Notes under the pieces: model-generated
Seen by the model: the letters and a program-made list of their open reading frames with translations, nothing else
The model's database searches: none
Told to the model about the DNA's origin: nothing
Shown: positions 8,711-17,138 of the stretch, in pieces
Position numbering within the stretch: position 1 is the stretch's first letter
How the letters are laid out: the number at the start of each line of letters is the position of its first letter
Translations under genes and position numbers: made by a program
Origin: Thiohalomonas sp041685045
GTDB taxonomy: Bacteria > Pseudomonadota > Gammaproteobacteria > Thiohalomonadales > Thiohalomonadaceae
NCBI GenBank assembly: GCA_041685045.1
Contig: JAWLGP010000010.1
Coordinates: 84,437-148,436, forward strand
Direction of reading: 5' to 3'
Length of the DNA stretch: 64,000 nucleotides

Positions 8711-9391
8711 TTAGCCGAAATGACGCCGCAGGATCTCCCGCGTAAAGGAGGGGCGCAGGTAGAAACCGCGGGGATTAGTGAGCACACGCTCTCCCTCCGG
8801 ACCGATGGCGGCCGTGCGCACGCGGGCGTTGGCCGCTTTGGGGCGAATCTGCAGTGCCTGACCGAGACGGGCGGTGATCTCCTCCAGGCGGCCGAGGCAG
8901 ACCATCTCCATCAGCTCTTCCCAGTCGGTGCGCAGCAGCTCCTCCTCGCACGGGTCCGGGCTCCACAACAGCGCGGAACCGATACGCCGCGCGGCCAGCG
9001 GTATTGCCGCTTCGGCCTCGATCGGCAGCCACAGTACCCGGGCCAGCTTTCTGCGCACCCAACTGCTTTCCCAGGTCTCACCGATCCCCTCCTCCAGGGG
9101 CACGGTGCAGACGTAGGTGGATTCCCGCGGAAGCCCCTCGCGGTCGACCGGAACGCTCTTCAGCTCGACGCCGATGGCACGAAAGTCGGGCTCCGCCAGG
9201 GAGGCGGCATCGGCACCGAGCGCCGCTTCGATCAGCTGGCCGACCCAACCCTTGTGGCGGCGCAGATCCGCGGGCACCACCACGCCGACGCGCTCCGCCA
9301 GAGCGCCCAGCGACAGTCCGGCAATCCCGTGGCAGCGCTCCAGCAATTCCGCCTCGCTAAGCGGCGGTGGAAGTCGATAAATGGTACTCAT
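8711..9391 (-). CDS. mutH: DNA mismatch repair endonuclease MutH
   Basis: A 226-residue nuclease that nicks the unmethylated strand at hemimethylated GATC sites when activated by MutS and MutL. The restriction-endonuclease-like catalytic set is visible: Asp69, Glu76 and Lys78 in EPDFRAIGVELKSV, with Glu55 further upstream, matching E. coli D70/E77/K79/E56. The length agrees with the E. coli protein (229). ATG 9391 gives the usual N-terminus MSTIYRLPPPLSEAEL; 16 extra upstream codons are unlikely. Its presence implies Dam-type GATC methylation and points to Gammaproteobacteria. Confidence 0.95.
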   Translation of the reverse strand: MSTIYRLPPPLSEAELLERCHGIAGLSLGALAERVGVVVPADLRRHKGWVGQLIEAALGADAASLAEPDFRAIGVELKSVPVDREGLPRESTYVCTVPLEEGIGETWESSWVRRKLARVLWLPIEAEAAIPLAARRIGSALLWSPDPCEEELLRTDWEELMEMVCLGRLEEITARLGQALQIRPKAANARVRTAAIGPEGERVLTNPRGFYLRPSFTREILRRHFG

Positions 9392-9473
9392 GACGATCAG
9401 TATCCAGCTCGGGCTTGTGCCTTGTCGAGTCCGCCCCAAATTAGTTCATGGATGATGAAAAAAGGAGTGACGG

Positions 9474-10064
9474 ATGTCCGAGCCACTTTCAGAACAGGCC
9501 CTTGAAACCCTGTTCCGCGACGCGCGCAGTTACAGCTACTGGCAGGATTGCCCGGTCAACGACGAGCAATTACGCACGATTTACGAGCTCATGGAGTGGG
9601 GACCTACCAGCGCCAACAGCCTGCCCGCCCGTATCGTGTTCGTAAAGACAGCCGAGGCCAAGGCAAGATTGAAGCACTGTCTTTCCGCAGGGAACGTGCA
9701 GAAGTCGATGTCGGCACCGGTGGTGGCGATCATCGGCATGGACATGGAGTTCTACGAACTGCTGCCGCGAACTTATCCACATACCGACGCCCGTGCCTGG
9801 TATGCCGGCAAACCCGAAAAGATCCTGGAGACGGCGTTTCGCAACAGTTCGCTACAGGGTGCCTATCTCATAATAGCGGCGCGCAGCCTCGGTCTCGACT
9901 GCGGTCCGATGTCCGGCTTCGACAGCGAAAAGCTCGACGCCGAATTCTTCCCGGATGGTCGTGTGAAATCCAATTTCATCTGCGCCATCGGTTACGGTGA
10001 CCGCAGCCGACTCCACCCGCGGGGACCGCGCCTGGGCTTTGAAGAGGCCTGCCGGATCGAATAA
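9474..10064 (+). CDS. Nitroreductase family protein (RutE/HadB-like)
   Basis: A 196-residue FMN-dependent NAD(P)H oxidoreductase. The layout matches the malonic-semialdehyde reductase branch (RutE, YdfG partner of pyrimidine breakdown): FRDARSYSYW near residue 15, WGPTSANSLPARIVFV (42-57), NSSLQGAYLIIAARSLGLDCGPMSGFD (about 122-148) and a C-terminal GYGDRSRLHPRGPRLGFEEA. AAAGGAGTGACGG precedes the ATG at a good distance. No other rut genes are nearby, so its substrate here is open; general quinone or nitro-compound reduction is an alternative. Confidence 0.85.
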   Translation: MSEPLSEQALETLFRDARSYSYWQDCPVNDEQLRTIYELMEWGPTSANSLPARIVFVKTAEAKARLKHCLSAGNVQKSMSAPVVAIIGMDMEFYELLPRTYPHTDARAWYAGKPEKILETAFRNSSLQGAYLIIAARSLGLDCGPMSGFDSEKLDAEFFPDGRVKSNFICAIGYGDRSRLHPRGPRLGFEEACRIE

Positions 10065-10197
10065 ACAAGGTTTATCAAGGCGCCCCAGAGAAGGGCATCT
10101 TCACTGGTTTGTCTGCATCTGGCGACATCATTGAGTTTCCTTTACCGGAGAAATGGGGCAGGCTGTCAGCTGTTTACAACCTGCATTGGGGGGATCC

Positions 10198-10782
10198 ATG
10201 AAACGGTTCATCATGGCGGCGCTGTTGCTGCTGTTCAGTGGCGCCGCGGCGGCCTACGACGGTGATCACCGGCAGCTGACACCGGCACAGGCGTTGGAAC
10301 GGCAGGTCGATGGACTGCTCACGTTCCTGGCACGCAATCCAAGGGCGCCGGCATCGCTCGTGCACAGCTATTTGCAGGAACGGGTCGCCCCCTTCATAGA
10401 CTTCGAACGGATGGCGCTCTGGGTTGCCGGACCGATGGCGCGCACCCTGTCTCCGGTCGAACGCACGCAGTTCCAGGCACTGCTGCGCGGGCATATGCTG
10501 CGAACAATGGCCCAAGGATTGGCCGGCTATCCGGTGGGCGATGTCCACTATTTCCCGCCACGCGGTACTCCGGCGGAGGGAGACGTAATACTCGGGCTCG
10601 GCGTGCGCGGCCCGGATGCGCCACCGGTGAGGATCGATTTTCGCATGATGAACGGCCCCTATGGCTGGCGCGTGGTGGATGTGTCGGCGAACGGTATCAG
10701 TGCCGTCGCCTTCTATCGCTCGATGCTGCGACAAATGGTGGGTAGCCACGGCCTCGAGGCCGCTTTGGCACAGCTGCGCTAG
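10198..10782 (+). CDS. mlaC: MlaC/Ttg2D-type phospholipid-binding periplasmic protein
   Basis: A 194-residue protein with a clear signal peptide (residues 1-19, cleaved near AAAA-YD). The mature part follows the MlaC/toluene-tolerance Ttg2 layout: PAQALERQVDGLLTFL, YLQERVAPFIDFERMALWVAGPMARTLSPVER and a C-terminal GWRVVDVSANGISAVAFYRSMLRQMV. MlaC ferries phospholipids across the periplasm between the outer-membrane MlaA complex and the MlaFEDB ABC transporter. No other mla genes are adjacent, so this is a stand-alone paralogue or an orphan. ATG at 10198 follows GGGGGGATCC. Confidence 0.8.
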   Translation: MKRFIMAALLLLFSGAAAAYDGDHRQLTPAQALERQVDGLLTFLARNPRAPASLVHSYLQERVAPFIDFERMALWVAGPMARTLSPVERTQFQALLRGHMLRTMAQGLAGYPVGDVHYFPPRGTPAEGDVILGLGVRGPDAPPVRIDFRMMNGPYGWRVVDVSANGISAVAFYRSMLRQMVGSHGLEAALAQLR

Positions 10783-10796
10783 CTAGCTAGCCACAC

Positions 10797-10829
10797 GCCT
10801 CGTTCCCGCGCTTCGCGTGGGAACGAGGC
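10797..10829. terminator. Strong hairpin between convergent genes
   Basis: GCCTCGTTCCC (10797-10807) pairs with GGGAACGAGGC (10819-10829) around a short GC-rich loop. It lies between the convergent mlaC-like and EamA genes and could end both transcripts. No U-tract follows on either side, and hairpins with the CGTTCCCAC-type arm are also a common dispersed palindrome in gammaproteobacteria, so the terminator role is inferred. Confidence 0.6.
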
Positions 10830-10840
10830 GGCCCACGAGT

Positions 10841-11764
10841 TCAACCCGCATCCATCTCCTCGGCCCGCCGCATTACGGAACGGAAACTCCGCCGGAGCAC
10901 CCGGTCGCCGAATTCGAACACCGCCAGGCCGGTGATGATCAACCCGGCACCCGCCCACACCTGGACATTCAAGGGCTCTCCATTCAGGAAGTGGCCGATC
11001 AGCAGCGCCGCCACCGGCGTGACCAGCGTGATCAAGGCCACCCGGGTGGCGTCCACTCGACCGAGCACGTAGTAGTACAGCACAAAGCCGATAAGGGAAC
11101 CGACCACCGCCAGATAGACGATGGAGCCGGCAGCGCGGGCGGGCAGGTCGGCGGGCCAGGTGCCATCGAACAACAGCCACACCAATACGAACAACGGCGT
11201 GGATACGGTGAGTCCGCCGGCCACCAGCGCCAGCGGCGGCACCCCGACGCCGAGCCGCTTGACCCAGATCGCGCCTGCCGAATGGGTAAACACGGCCAGC
11301 AGCACCGCCATCAGACCGGCAACAACCGAGGGATCCACTGCCACGCCCCGGCCGAAGATCACGCCGAGCCCTCCCAGCCCAAGCAGGGCGCCGACCAGGC
11401 GTACCAACGTCAGCCCCTGGTTCGGCAGCCACAACACTGCGAGCGCACCGGTCATGATCGGCGACAGGCCGAACACCACCGAGATCCAGCCCGACGGGAT
11501 CCGTTGCGCCGCCCAGTAGGTGGTCAGCATCGAAAAGAAGATCCCGAGGCCGACCGCCACATAGGCGACGGCCGCCGCGCGCCCGCGCCATAGCTTCATC
11601 CCCGACAGGCGCAGAGCGAGCAGTGCCAGGGCAACGCCGATCACCATGCGTGCACCCACGCCGAAGAGAAAACCGGGGCCTTCCCCGCTCCACTTGATGG
11701 CAAGCGGCGTAGTAGCCCAGATCAGGATGACGCCGAGATAGGCGGCCGGGACGGACATCTTCAA
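10841..11764 (-). CDS. EamA-type DMT transporter
   Basis: A 307-residue inner-membrane transporter with ten predicted helices in two EamA repeats (about 5-140 and 155-290), the standard drug/metabolite transporter layout. Characteristic pieces are YLGVILIWATTPLAIKW at the N-terminus and YLAVVGSLIGFVLYYYVLGRV before helix 8. Such proteins export amino acids, other metabolites or drugs; the substrate cannot be told. AAGGAG precedes the ATG at 11764. An intrinsic terminator lies in the leader only about 35 nt ahead, implying control by attenuation. Confidence 0.85.
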   Translation of the reverse strand: MKMSVPAAYLGVILIWATTPLAIKWSGEGPGFLFGVGARMVIGVALALLALRLSGMKLWRGRAAAVAYVAVGLGIFFSMLTTYWAAQRIPSGWISVVFGLSPIMTGALAVLWLPNQGLTLVRLVGALLGLGGLGVIFGRGVAVDPSVVAGLMAVLLAVFTHSAGAIWVKRLGVGVPPLALVAGGLTVSTPLFVLVWLLFDGTWPADLPARAAGSIVYLAVVGSLIGFVLYYYVLGRVDATRVALITLVTPVAALLIGHFLNGEPLNVQVWAGAGLIITGLAVFEFGDRVLRRSFRSVMRRAEEMDAG

Positions 11765-11790
11765 TGGCTCCTTGGTTGTTGCTGGTCCGG

Positions 11791-11830
11791 AAAAAACAAA
11801 AAGGCCGCAGGTTTTCGCCTGCGGCCTTTT
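11791..11830 (-). terminator. Intrinsic terminator in the EamA leader (attenuator candidate)
   Basis: On the minus strand, AAAAGGCCGCAGG pairs with CCTGCGGCCTTTT around a GCGAAAA loop and is followed by TTTTTGTTTTTT, a textbook Rho-independent terminator. The Shine-Dalgarno AAGGAG and ATG of the EamA gene follow directly. No minus-strand gene lies upstream, so it would end a short leader transcript rather than a neighbouring gene. Confidence 0.7.
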
Positions 11831-11861
11831 CGGGGTACATCGGTTCCCGTGGTGTTACGGG

Positions 11862-11948
11862 CTATGTCGTTCCTCGAGGCACGTGCAGGCGGGTCCGGCC
11901 TTTCAGCCAGACTCGCATACGGCATACCTGTGCGGTGACAAAGTTCAT
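11862..11948 (-). CDS. Possible 28-codon leader peptide upstream of EamA
   Basis: An ATG at 11948 opens a 28-codon frame (MNFVTAQVCRMRVWLKG, then a basic tail ending PRGTT) that stops about 30 nt before the leader terminator. It contains six Arg codons and one Trp. The geometry (short ORF, then terminator, then structural gene) resembles transcription attenuation, but the ribosome-binding site is weak and no clear run of one codon is seen. It may be chance. Confidence 0.25.
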   Translation of the reverse strand: MNFVTAQVCRMRVWLKGRTRLHVPRGTT

Positions 11949-12245
11949 GGGCGGAGTCTCGCCTTGGTGAGTCGACTTGTCAATGTTGGCTTGCAACCGT
12001 TCCGTCCAACAGGCCCATTGCTTACTGAATCCGCTTCGTTCGTGTGGTATATGTGTCCTGGCCCACTGATGTCGGATGCCATCACATCCCGGCTCGGAGG
12101 CACACGAAAGCGAGCTGACCGACAGCACGTCGATGGACGGGTCCTGCATGACGGAGCACGCCAATGCAACAACCGCACGGACGGGAATGCCGATGAGAGA
12201 TCTGCCCCAGGCGGTTGGCCCGGAGGCGGCCAGCCCGGTCTTACG

Positions 12246-13550
12246 ATGGCCAGCATAAAAACCTGCGGTTTGCGGGCGCAGGTGCTGATTTACTTCACCG
12301 TTCAGTGCCTGACCTTGGCGCTGGTCTCCGTCATCGCGTTTGCTGCCCTCGAGTTCACGGTCAACACCCTGAACGAGGCCTCCGAGGAGATCACGGAAGA
12401 GCTGCAACCCGTCCACCAGTTACAGTTCAAACTGGCCGCTGTCGATCAGGCCATCCTGGGTTACCTCATCAATGGCGACCCACGATCGCGTGATGCCTTC
12501 ATCAGGCTAGGCGCTGACATCGAACACACGCTGGAAGCCTTGGCCGCCCCAACCTCACCGTTGGCCCACGTCGAGGAGCGGGAGGTGATCAGCCAAGTGA
12601 GTACCGCATGGCAAACCGTGCGGTCGACCATTACGCCAACTTTGGAACGCACCGCACCGCAGTTTGACCCGAGCGCATTGCGTGAAGCCAAACAAATGCT
12701 GGCCCTGACAAACCAGGCAATCCGCGATCTGGAGGGCATTTACGATGTCGCGTTTGATGAAATTCGCAGCGAGCAACAACGCGCATTAACGGCCAAACGC
12801 AACTCACTGGTGCTAGCGTCAGCGGTACTGGGGATGGCACTCCTGGCGATGCTGGCAGCAGGGCTCTCCGTCAGCCATCACGTGCTGAGACCAATCAGCC
12901 GGCTGGTGACGGCCACCGGCTATTTGGGGCAGGGCGATCTGCTGGTACGGGTCCCTGTCGATCGCACGGACGAAATCGGCCAGTTGGCCGCCTCCTTCAA
13001 CACGATGGCCGATAAATTGGAGGAGCATCAGGCAGCGCTGGAGACGATGGCGACCCACGACGGTCTCACCGGGTTGTATAACCATGCAGAGTTCATGCGC
13101 CGACTGGAGGCCGAAGTGCAGCGTGCGACCCGCTATCGGCGCCCGCTGTCGCTGCTGCTATTCGACGTCGACCATTTCAAACGTGTCAATGACGTCCACG
13201 GGCATGTGGCAGGCGATCAGGTGCTACGCGCCATCGCGGCCACGCTGCAGCAGCAGATCCGACCATCGGATGTCGCGGCCCGCTACGGTGGGGAGGAGTT
13301 CGGGGTGATTCTGCCGGAGACCGACGGGCCGGCGGCAATCCCGATAGCGGAACGGATCCGCGAAGCGATTGCCCGCCAAGCCATTATGACCGCTGCGGGG
13401 GAAGCCGTCCGGGTTACCATCAGCGTGGGAGCCGCCGACTACCAGTTCAATGACGGGCCGCTGAGCACCTTCGTGGAAGCCGCTGATCGTGCCCTGTACG
13501 CGGCCAAGAAGTGCGGACGCAATCGGGTGGTGCGCGAAGAGACAACCTGA
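12246..13550 (+). CDS. Membrane-bound diguanylate cyclase with HAMP domain
   Basis: A 434-residue inner-membrane protein making cyclic di-GMP. Residues 14-36 and 188-210 are membrane helices flanking a four-helix-like periplasmic sensor (about 40-185). HAMP spans about 210-262 (LRPISRLVTATGYLGQGDLL). GGDEF begins at DGLTGLYNH (272) and carries the active site GGEEF at 348-352 and an RxxD inhibitory I-site at 339-342 (RPSD), so product feedback is expected. ATG 12246 begins MASIKTCG; the frame is open upstream to 11772 but that stretch reads as non-coding. The ligand of the sensor domain is unknown. Confidence 0.88.
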   Translation: MASIKTCGLRAQVLIYFTVQCLTLALVSVIAFAALEFTVNTLNEASEEITEELQPVHQLQFKLAAVDQAILGYLINGDPRSRDAFIRLGADIEHTLEALAAPTSPLAHVEEREVISQVSTAWQTVRSTITPTLERTAPQFDPSALREAKQMLALTNQAIRDLEGIYDVAFDEIRSEQQRALTAKRNSLVLASAVLGMALLAMLAAGLSVSHHVLRPISRLVTATGYLGQGDLLVRVPVDRTDEIGQLAASFNTMADKLEEHQAALETMATHDGLTGLYNHAEFMRRLEAEVQRATRYRRPLSLLLFDVDHFKRVNDVHGHVAGDQVLRAIAATLQQQIRPSDVAARYGGEEFGVILPETDGPAAIPIAERIREAIARQAIMTAAGEAVRVTISVGAADYQFNDGPLSTFVEAADRALYAAKKCGRNRVVREETT

Positions 13551-14387
13551 CGGCCAGCGCACTACAAAAACAATGACATCTGGCCTGGCCTAACTTCCAA
13601 TGAATCGAATGCCTTAATCGGGGGCGGGAGCGACGAAGGCGGAATAACTCACCTTTCCCTAAGGGGAGGTCACGATGGCTGGCCGCTCGCACAGCCCCCA
13701 CTCAATCATGTCACTCCCCGTTCTGCCGGCTGCCCGGCCGATTGGCGGCGCGGGCACCCTGGCACATCAGTAAGTAATAAACTACTGTTACTAACGGGTG
13801 CACGCAGCCGCGCAGGGGTTACCCGATACGGTTGTCAGCGGATGGAGTGCATCTTGCCGCCAGGGAGTGGCAGCCCCATTCCCACGGTAAAGCCATGCGT
13901 ACTTAATCCGGCACCTGCGGACAGGCGCCGTTACCGATGACATGGAGACGTAGCTGTTCAATGATTCGCCGCTCGTCGCCGCGAATTCCGTTTCCTAATC
14001 GAACGTCTTCCGGCGCTATGAAATAGCGCACTCTCGACGCTCGTTTTCTTGCGCCACGTTTCGCCGTTCAGCGCCCGCGGCAACAACGCAGCTTAGAGAA
14101 TTCAAATGTTAGTGAAGGCTGAATTCCCGCCCGCCTTCGCCTCTAGGCCGGTTGCAAATATTCTCCCGGGATGAACCGCAGCTGACGGAAGACGAAAGCC
14201 TCGCCTTGGCGAGACAGCGGGTGGCGAGTGATGAGGGGGGGCCAACCACCGACCCGCTCAAGTCTCTGCACTCCCTTGCCCAATCTACGACTGACCGCCC
14301 CCTTCATCGCTGGCCCGTTCCAGGGAACAGGCGCCCATCCATCGGGGTTTCATGTAACTCGCTGGCGAGCGGGGGCATCCCGGGCAT
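13551..14387. other. Long intergenic stretch without a convincing gene
   Basis: About 840 bp between the diguanylate cyclase and the cytochrome c promoter. Apart from a 32-codon frame with a strong ribosome-binding site at 13675-13773, no open frame has protein-like composition (a 79-codon frame at 14152-14391 lacks one). No tRNA, riboswitch or repeat was recognised. Confidence 0.6.
13675..13773 (+). CDS. Possible 32-residue small protein
   Basis: ATG at 13675 is preceded by AAGGGGAGGTCACG, an excellent Shine-Dalgarno site, and opens 32 codons (MAGRSHSPHSIMSLPVL, ending GTLAHQ) before tandem stops. There is no recognisable motif. The only support is the ribosome-binding site, which could also be chance in a G-rich region. 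Confidence 0.25.
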   Translation: MAGRSHSPHSIMSLPVLPAARPIGGAGTLAHQ

Positions 14388-14429
14388 TTGACGCGAATCA
14401 AGGTGGATTTGGACATTCCCGACTAGGTT
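14388..14429 (+). promoter_or_regulatory. Fnr-type class II promoter of the cytochrome c gene
   Basis: TTGACGCGAATCAA (14388-14401) matches the Fnr/Anr consensus at nine of ten arm positions. TAGGTT (14424-14429) serves as -10, giving a transcript start near 14436 and the box centred at -41.5. Spacing is identical to that of the NnrS promoter at 1747-1788, suggesting one regulon responding to oxygen or NO. Confidence 0.7.
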
Positions 14430-14458
14430 GATGCCCACTCAACCGAAGGAGGCTTGCC

Positions 14459-14950
14459 GTGAATGTCCCCGTCGAACGACTGGCTGCACTGTTTGGGGTG
14501 TTGGTTGCACTATTCGCCAGCACAGCAGCCAACAGCGCCCCACCGGTCACTGAACAGCTTTCAGCGGCTACCCGCCAACTCCTGATCGAGGAGATGCAAT
14601 CGCTGGCCACCGCCATGGGTCCGTTGCATACCGCAGTCGTGGTGGGCGATCACGGAACGGTCGCCGAACAGGCTCGGCGGATCCATGACAGTTTCATCCT
14701 GAAACGAAAACTCAGCCGCGAACAGCGGACCGAAATCACCGCCTTGACACCGAGCTTTCTGGAATCCGACCGCCGCTTCCATGCCCTTGCGGCAGGGTTG
14801 GCACAGGCGGGTAGTCAGCGGAACAGTGCACTGCAGCGCTTCTATTTCGGGGAGATGAGCCGCGCCTGTGTGAGCTGCCATCGGGACTTCGCCCTGGAGC
14901 GTTTCCCCGGTCTGAGGGAGACCGCCGACGCAGGCACTCACTCGCACTGA
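14459..14950 (+). CDS. Exported cytochrome c (four-helix, C-terminal heme motif)
   Basis: A 163-residue periplasmic protein with a signal peptide (residues 1-27, cut near NSA-PP). A single heme-attachment motif CVSCH sits near the C-terminus (C137, C140, H141) after mostly helical sequence, the arrangement of cytochrome c' and related four-helix cytochromes. Cytochromes c' bind NO, which would agree with the Fnr-type promoter. A simple electron-transfer role is equally possible. The start is GTG 14459, 6 bp after GAAGGAGG. Confidence 0.8.
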   Translation: MNVPVERLAALFGVLVALFASTAANSAPPVTEQLSAATRQLLIEEMQSLATAMGPLHTAVVVGDHGTVAEQARRIHDSFILKRKLSREQRTEITALTPSFLESDRRFHALAAGLAQAGSQRNSALQRFYFGEMSRACVSCHRDFALERFPGLRETADAGTHSH

Positions 14951-14998
14951 ACTCCATCGATCGACTCAAGCACGCGTTCCTGGGGGAGGTGGCGGAAC

Positions 14999-15628
14999 TT
15001 ACGCCAGAAACGGATTGCTGCGGCGCTCCACGCCGAGGGTACCGGTGGGGCCGTGGCCGGGCACAAAGGTGGTGTCGTCGCCCAGCGGCAGGAGTTTGGT
15101 CTTGATCACGTTGATCAGCGTGTCGTAGTCGCCCCGCGGGAAGTCGGTGCGGCCGATGGAGCCGCGGAACAGGACGTCACCGACGAAGACCACCCGGGAA
15201 GGGAGGTGATGGAAGACGACGTGCCCCGGGGTGTGACCGGGGCAATGAAGCACCCGCAGTTCCTGCTCGCCCACCCGTACCGTGTCGCCCTCCTCCAGCC
15301 AGCGATCCGGCGTGAACGGGTCGATGTGAGGAAAGCCGAACATCTCCGACTGGGTCGGCAACATCTCCAGCCAGAAGGCGTCCTCGATCTGCGGGCCCTC
15401 GATCGGCACACCGGCGGCTTCGGCGATCGCCCGTGCCGCCCCGACGTGGTCCAGATGGGCGTGGGTCAACAGGACCCGCTCCAGCGTCAGTCCCGCCTGT
15501 TCGACCGCCTGCAACAGCCGCTCCGCCTCACCGCCCGGGTCCACCAGCGCAGCGCGCTGCGTCTGCTCGCACCAGACGAGCGAGCAGTTCTGCTGAAAGG
15601 CGGTGACGGGGATGATGCGGTATTTCAT
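14999..15628 (-). CDS. Metallo-beta-lactamase-fold hydrolase (YcbL/glyoxalase II-like)
   Basis: A 209-residue cytoplasmic hydrolase. The metal site is THAHLDH near residues 55-61, with further ligands in HCPGHTPGH (about 128), the bridging Asp in FVGDVLF (about 150) and His in VPGHGPTGT (about 193). The length and the FQQNCSLVW opening match the short YcbL-type glyoxalase II branch rather than full-length GloB. The substrate is probably S-lactoylglutathione or another thioester. ATG 15628 is followed by the canonical MKYRIIPVT. Confidence 0.88.
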   Translation of the reverse strand: MKYRIIPVTAFQQNCSLVWCEQTQRAALVDPGGEAERLLQAVEQAGLTLERVLLTHAHLDHVGAARAIAEAAGVPIEGPQIEDAFWLEMLPTQSEMFGFPHIDPFTPDRWLEEGDTVRVGEQELRVLHCPGHTPGHVVFHHLPSRVVFVGDVLFRGSIGRTDFPRGDYDTLINVIKTKLLPLGDDTTFVPGHGPTGTLGVERRSNPFLA

Positions 15629-15728
15629 TCTGATTCCGTTAACAGTGAAGCGTTAGCGTGAGGCAGCGGAAGCGAACATCGATCCGGACTCCGCTCTGAC
15701 GCGTCACGCGTAACGCCTAACCACCCCC

Positions 15729-17009
15729 TCAAAGCGTAGCCAGCACGCGGCCGGCAGCTTCGATAGTAGCCTCGATATCGGCGTCATTGTGGGCGGCGGA
15801 GACGAAGCCCGCCTCGAAGGCGGAGGGGGCGAGATAGACGCCCTCGTTCAGCATGCCGTGGAAGAACAGCTTGAAGCGGTCGACGTTGCACTCCATCACC
15901 TGGGCGAAGTTGCTCACGTCCGTCTCTTCGGTGAAGAACAGGCCGAACATGCCGCCGACGGCGTTGGCGCTCATGGGGATGTCGTGGGTTTTCGCCTTCT
16001 CCAGGATGCCGGTGACCAGGCGGTCGGTCTTGCGGGTGAGCTCGGCGTGGAAACCGGGCTGCATGGCGAGCTTCAGCGTGGCCATGCCGGCCGCCATCGC
16101 GACCGGGTTGCCGGAGAGGGTGCCGGCCTGGTAGACCGGGCCGAGCGGCGCGATCTTCTCCATGATGGCGCGCTTGCCGCCGAAGGCGCCGACCGGCATG
16201 CCGCCGCCAACCACCTTGCCGAGGGTGGTGAGGTCCGGGGTGACGCCGTAGTGGGCCTGGGCACCGCCGAGTGCAACGCGGAAGCCGGTCATCACCTCGT
16301 CGAAAATCAGCACCGCGCCGTACTCGTCGCACACCTCGCGCAGGCCTTCGAGAAAACCGGGCAGCGGCGGAATACAGTTCATGTTTCCGGCCACCGGCTC
16401 GACGATGATGCAGGCGACCTGACCGCCGATATGGGAGAAGCTCTCGCGCACCGCGTCGATATCGTTGTACGGCAGGGTGATGGTGTGTTCCGCCAGCGCC
16501 GCCGGCACCCCCGGTGAACTCGGCACGCCGAGGGTGAGGGCGCCGGAACCGGCCTTCACCAGCAGGGCGTCGGAGTGGCCGTGATAGCACCCTTCGAACT
16601 TCACGATCTTGTCACGACCGGTGTGGCCGCGGGCGAGGCGGATGGCACTCATGGTGGCCTCGGTGCCGGAGCTGACCATACGCACCAGTTCCATCGACGG
16701 CACCAGGTCGCAGAGCAGATCGGCCATCTCGGTTTCGACCACCGTCGGCGCACCGAAGGAAAGGCCGCTGGCCGCCGTCTCCTGCACCGCCTTGACCACC
16801 TCGGGGTGGGCGTGGCCGGCAATCATCGGCCCCCAGGAGGCGACGTAGTCGATGTACTTATTGTCGCTCTCGGACCAGAGGTAGGCACCGTCGCCGCGCT
16901 TGAAGAAGATGGGCTCGCCACCGACGCCGCGAAAGGCGCGCACCGGCGAGTTGACGCCACCGGGGATGTGCTTCTGGGCGGCGGTGAAGAGTTCATGGGA
17001 GTGCGGCAT
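15729..17009 (-). CDS. hemL: Glutamate-1-semialdehyde 2,1-aminomutase
   Basis: A 426-residue PLP enzyme converting glutamate-1-semialdehyde to 5-aminolevulinate in the C5 route to heme. It opens HSHELFTAAQKHIPGGVNSPVRAF and contains MVSSGTEATMSAIRLARG, the DEVMTGFR Asp that binds the pyridine nitrogen, and the Schiff-base lysine in TTLGKVVGGGMPVGAFGG. The length is standard. It is the last gene of a thiD-thiE-hemL leftward series, a common gammaproteobacterial order; a REPIN-like palindrome lies in the 129-bp gap after thiE. Confidence 0.97.
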   Translation of the reverse strand: MPHSHELFTAAQKHIPGGVNSPVRAFRGVGGEPIFFKRGDGAYLWSESDNKYIDYVASWGPMIAGHAHPEVVKAVQETAASGLSFGAPTVVETEMADLLCDLVPSMELVRMVSSGTEATMSAIRLARGHTGRDKIVKFEGCYHGHSDALLVKAGSGALTLGVPSSPGVPAALAEHTITLPYNDIDAVRESFSHIGGQVACIIVEPVAGNMNCIPPLPGFLEGLREVCDEYGAVLIFDEVMTGFRVALGGAQAHYGVTPDLTTLGKVVGGGMPVGAFGGKRAIMEKIAPLGPVYQAGTLSGNPVAMAAGMATLKLAMQPGFHAELTRKTDRLVTGILEKAKTHDIPMSANAVGGMFGLFFTEETDVSNFAQVMECNVDRFKLFFHGMLNEGVYLAPSAFEAGFVSAAHNDADIEATIEAAGRVLATL

Positions 17010-17041
17010 GATCGGTCCTTTTTTTGTTCATTGGCACAATC

Positions 17042-17122
17042 GTAGGGTGTGGTGAGGAACGAACCGCACCACTCGCGGCGTCAACGCGAGCGATGCGGTT
17101 CGCTGCGCTCACCACATCCTAC
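17042..17122. repeat. Single REPIN-like palindrome pair
   Basis: Two inverted REP-like palindromes begin and end with GTAG and CTAC: GTAGGGTGTGGTGAGG with AACCGCACC, then GATGCGGTTCGC with CACCACATCCTAC. The sequence is the same family as the tandem array at 7501-8242. It sits between thiE and hemL and could stabilise or end the upstream transcript. Confidence 0.85.
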
Positions 17123-17138
17123 ACGCGGCTGCGGTTGG

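Noticed and set aside
12060..12245. Cyclic-di-GMP riboswitch or upstream start for the diguanylate cyclase
   Set aside because: No GEMM-type conserved core was found, and the open frame upstream of 12246 has no protein-like composition or ribosome-binding site.
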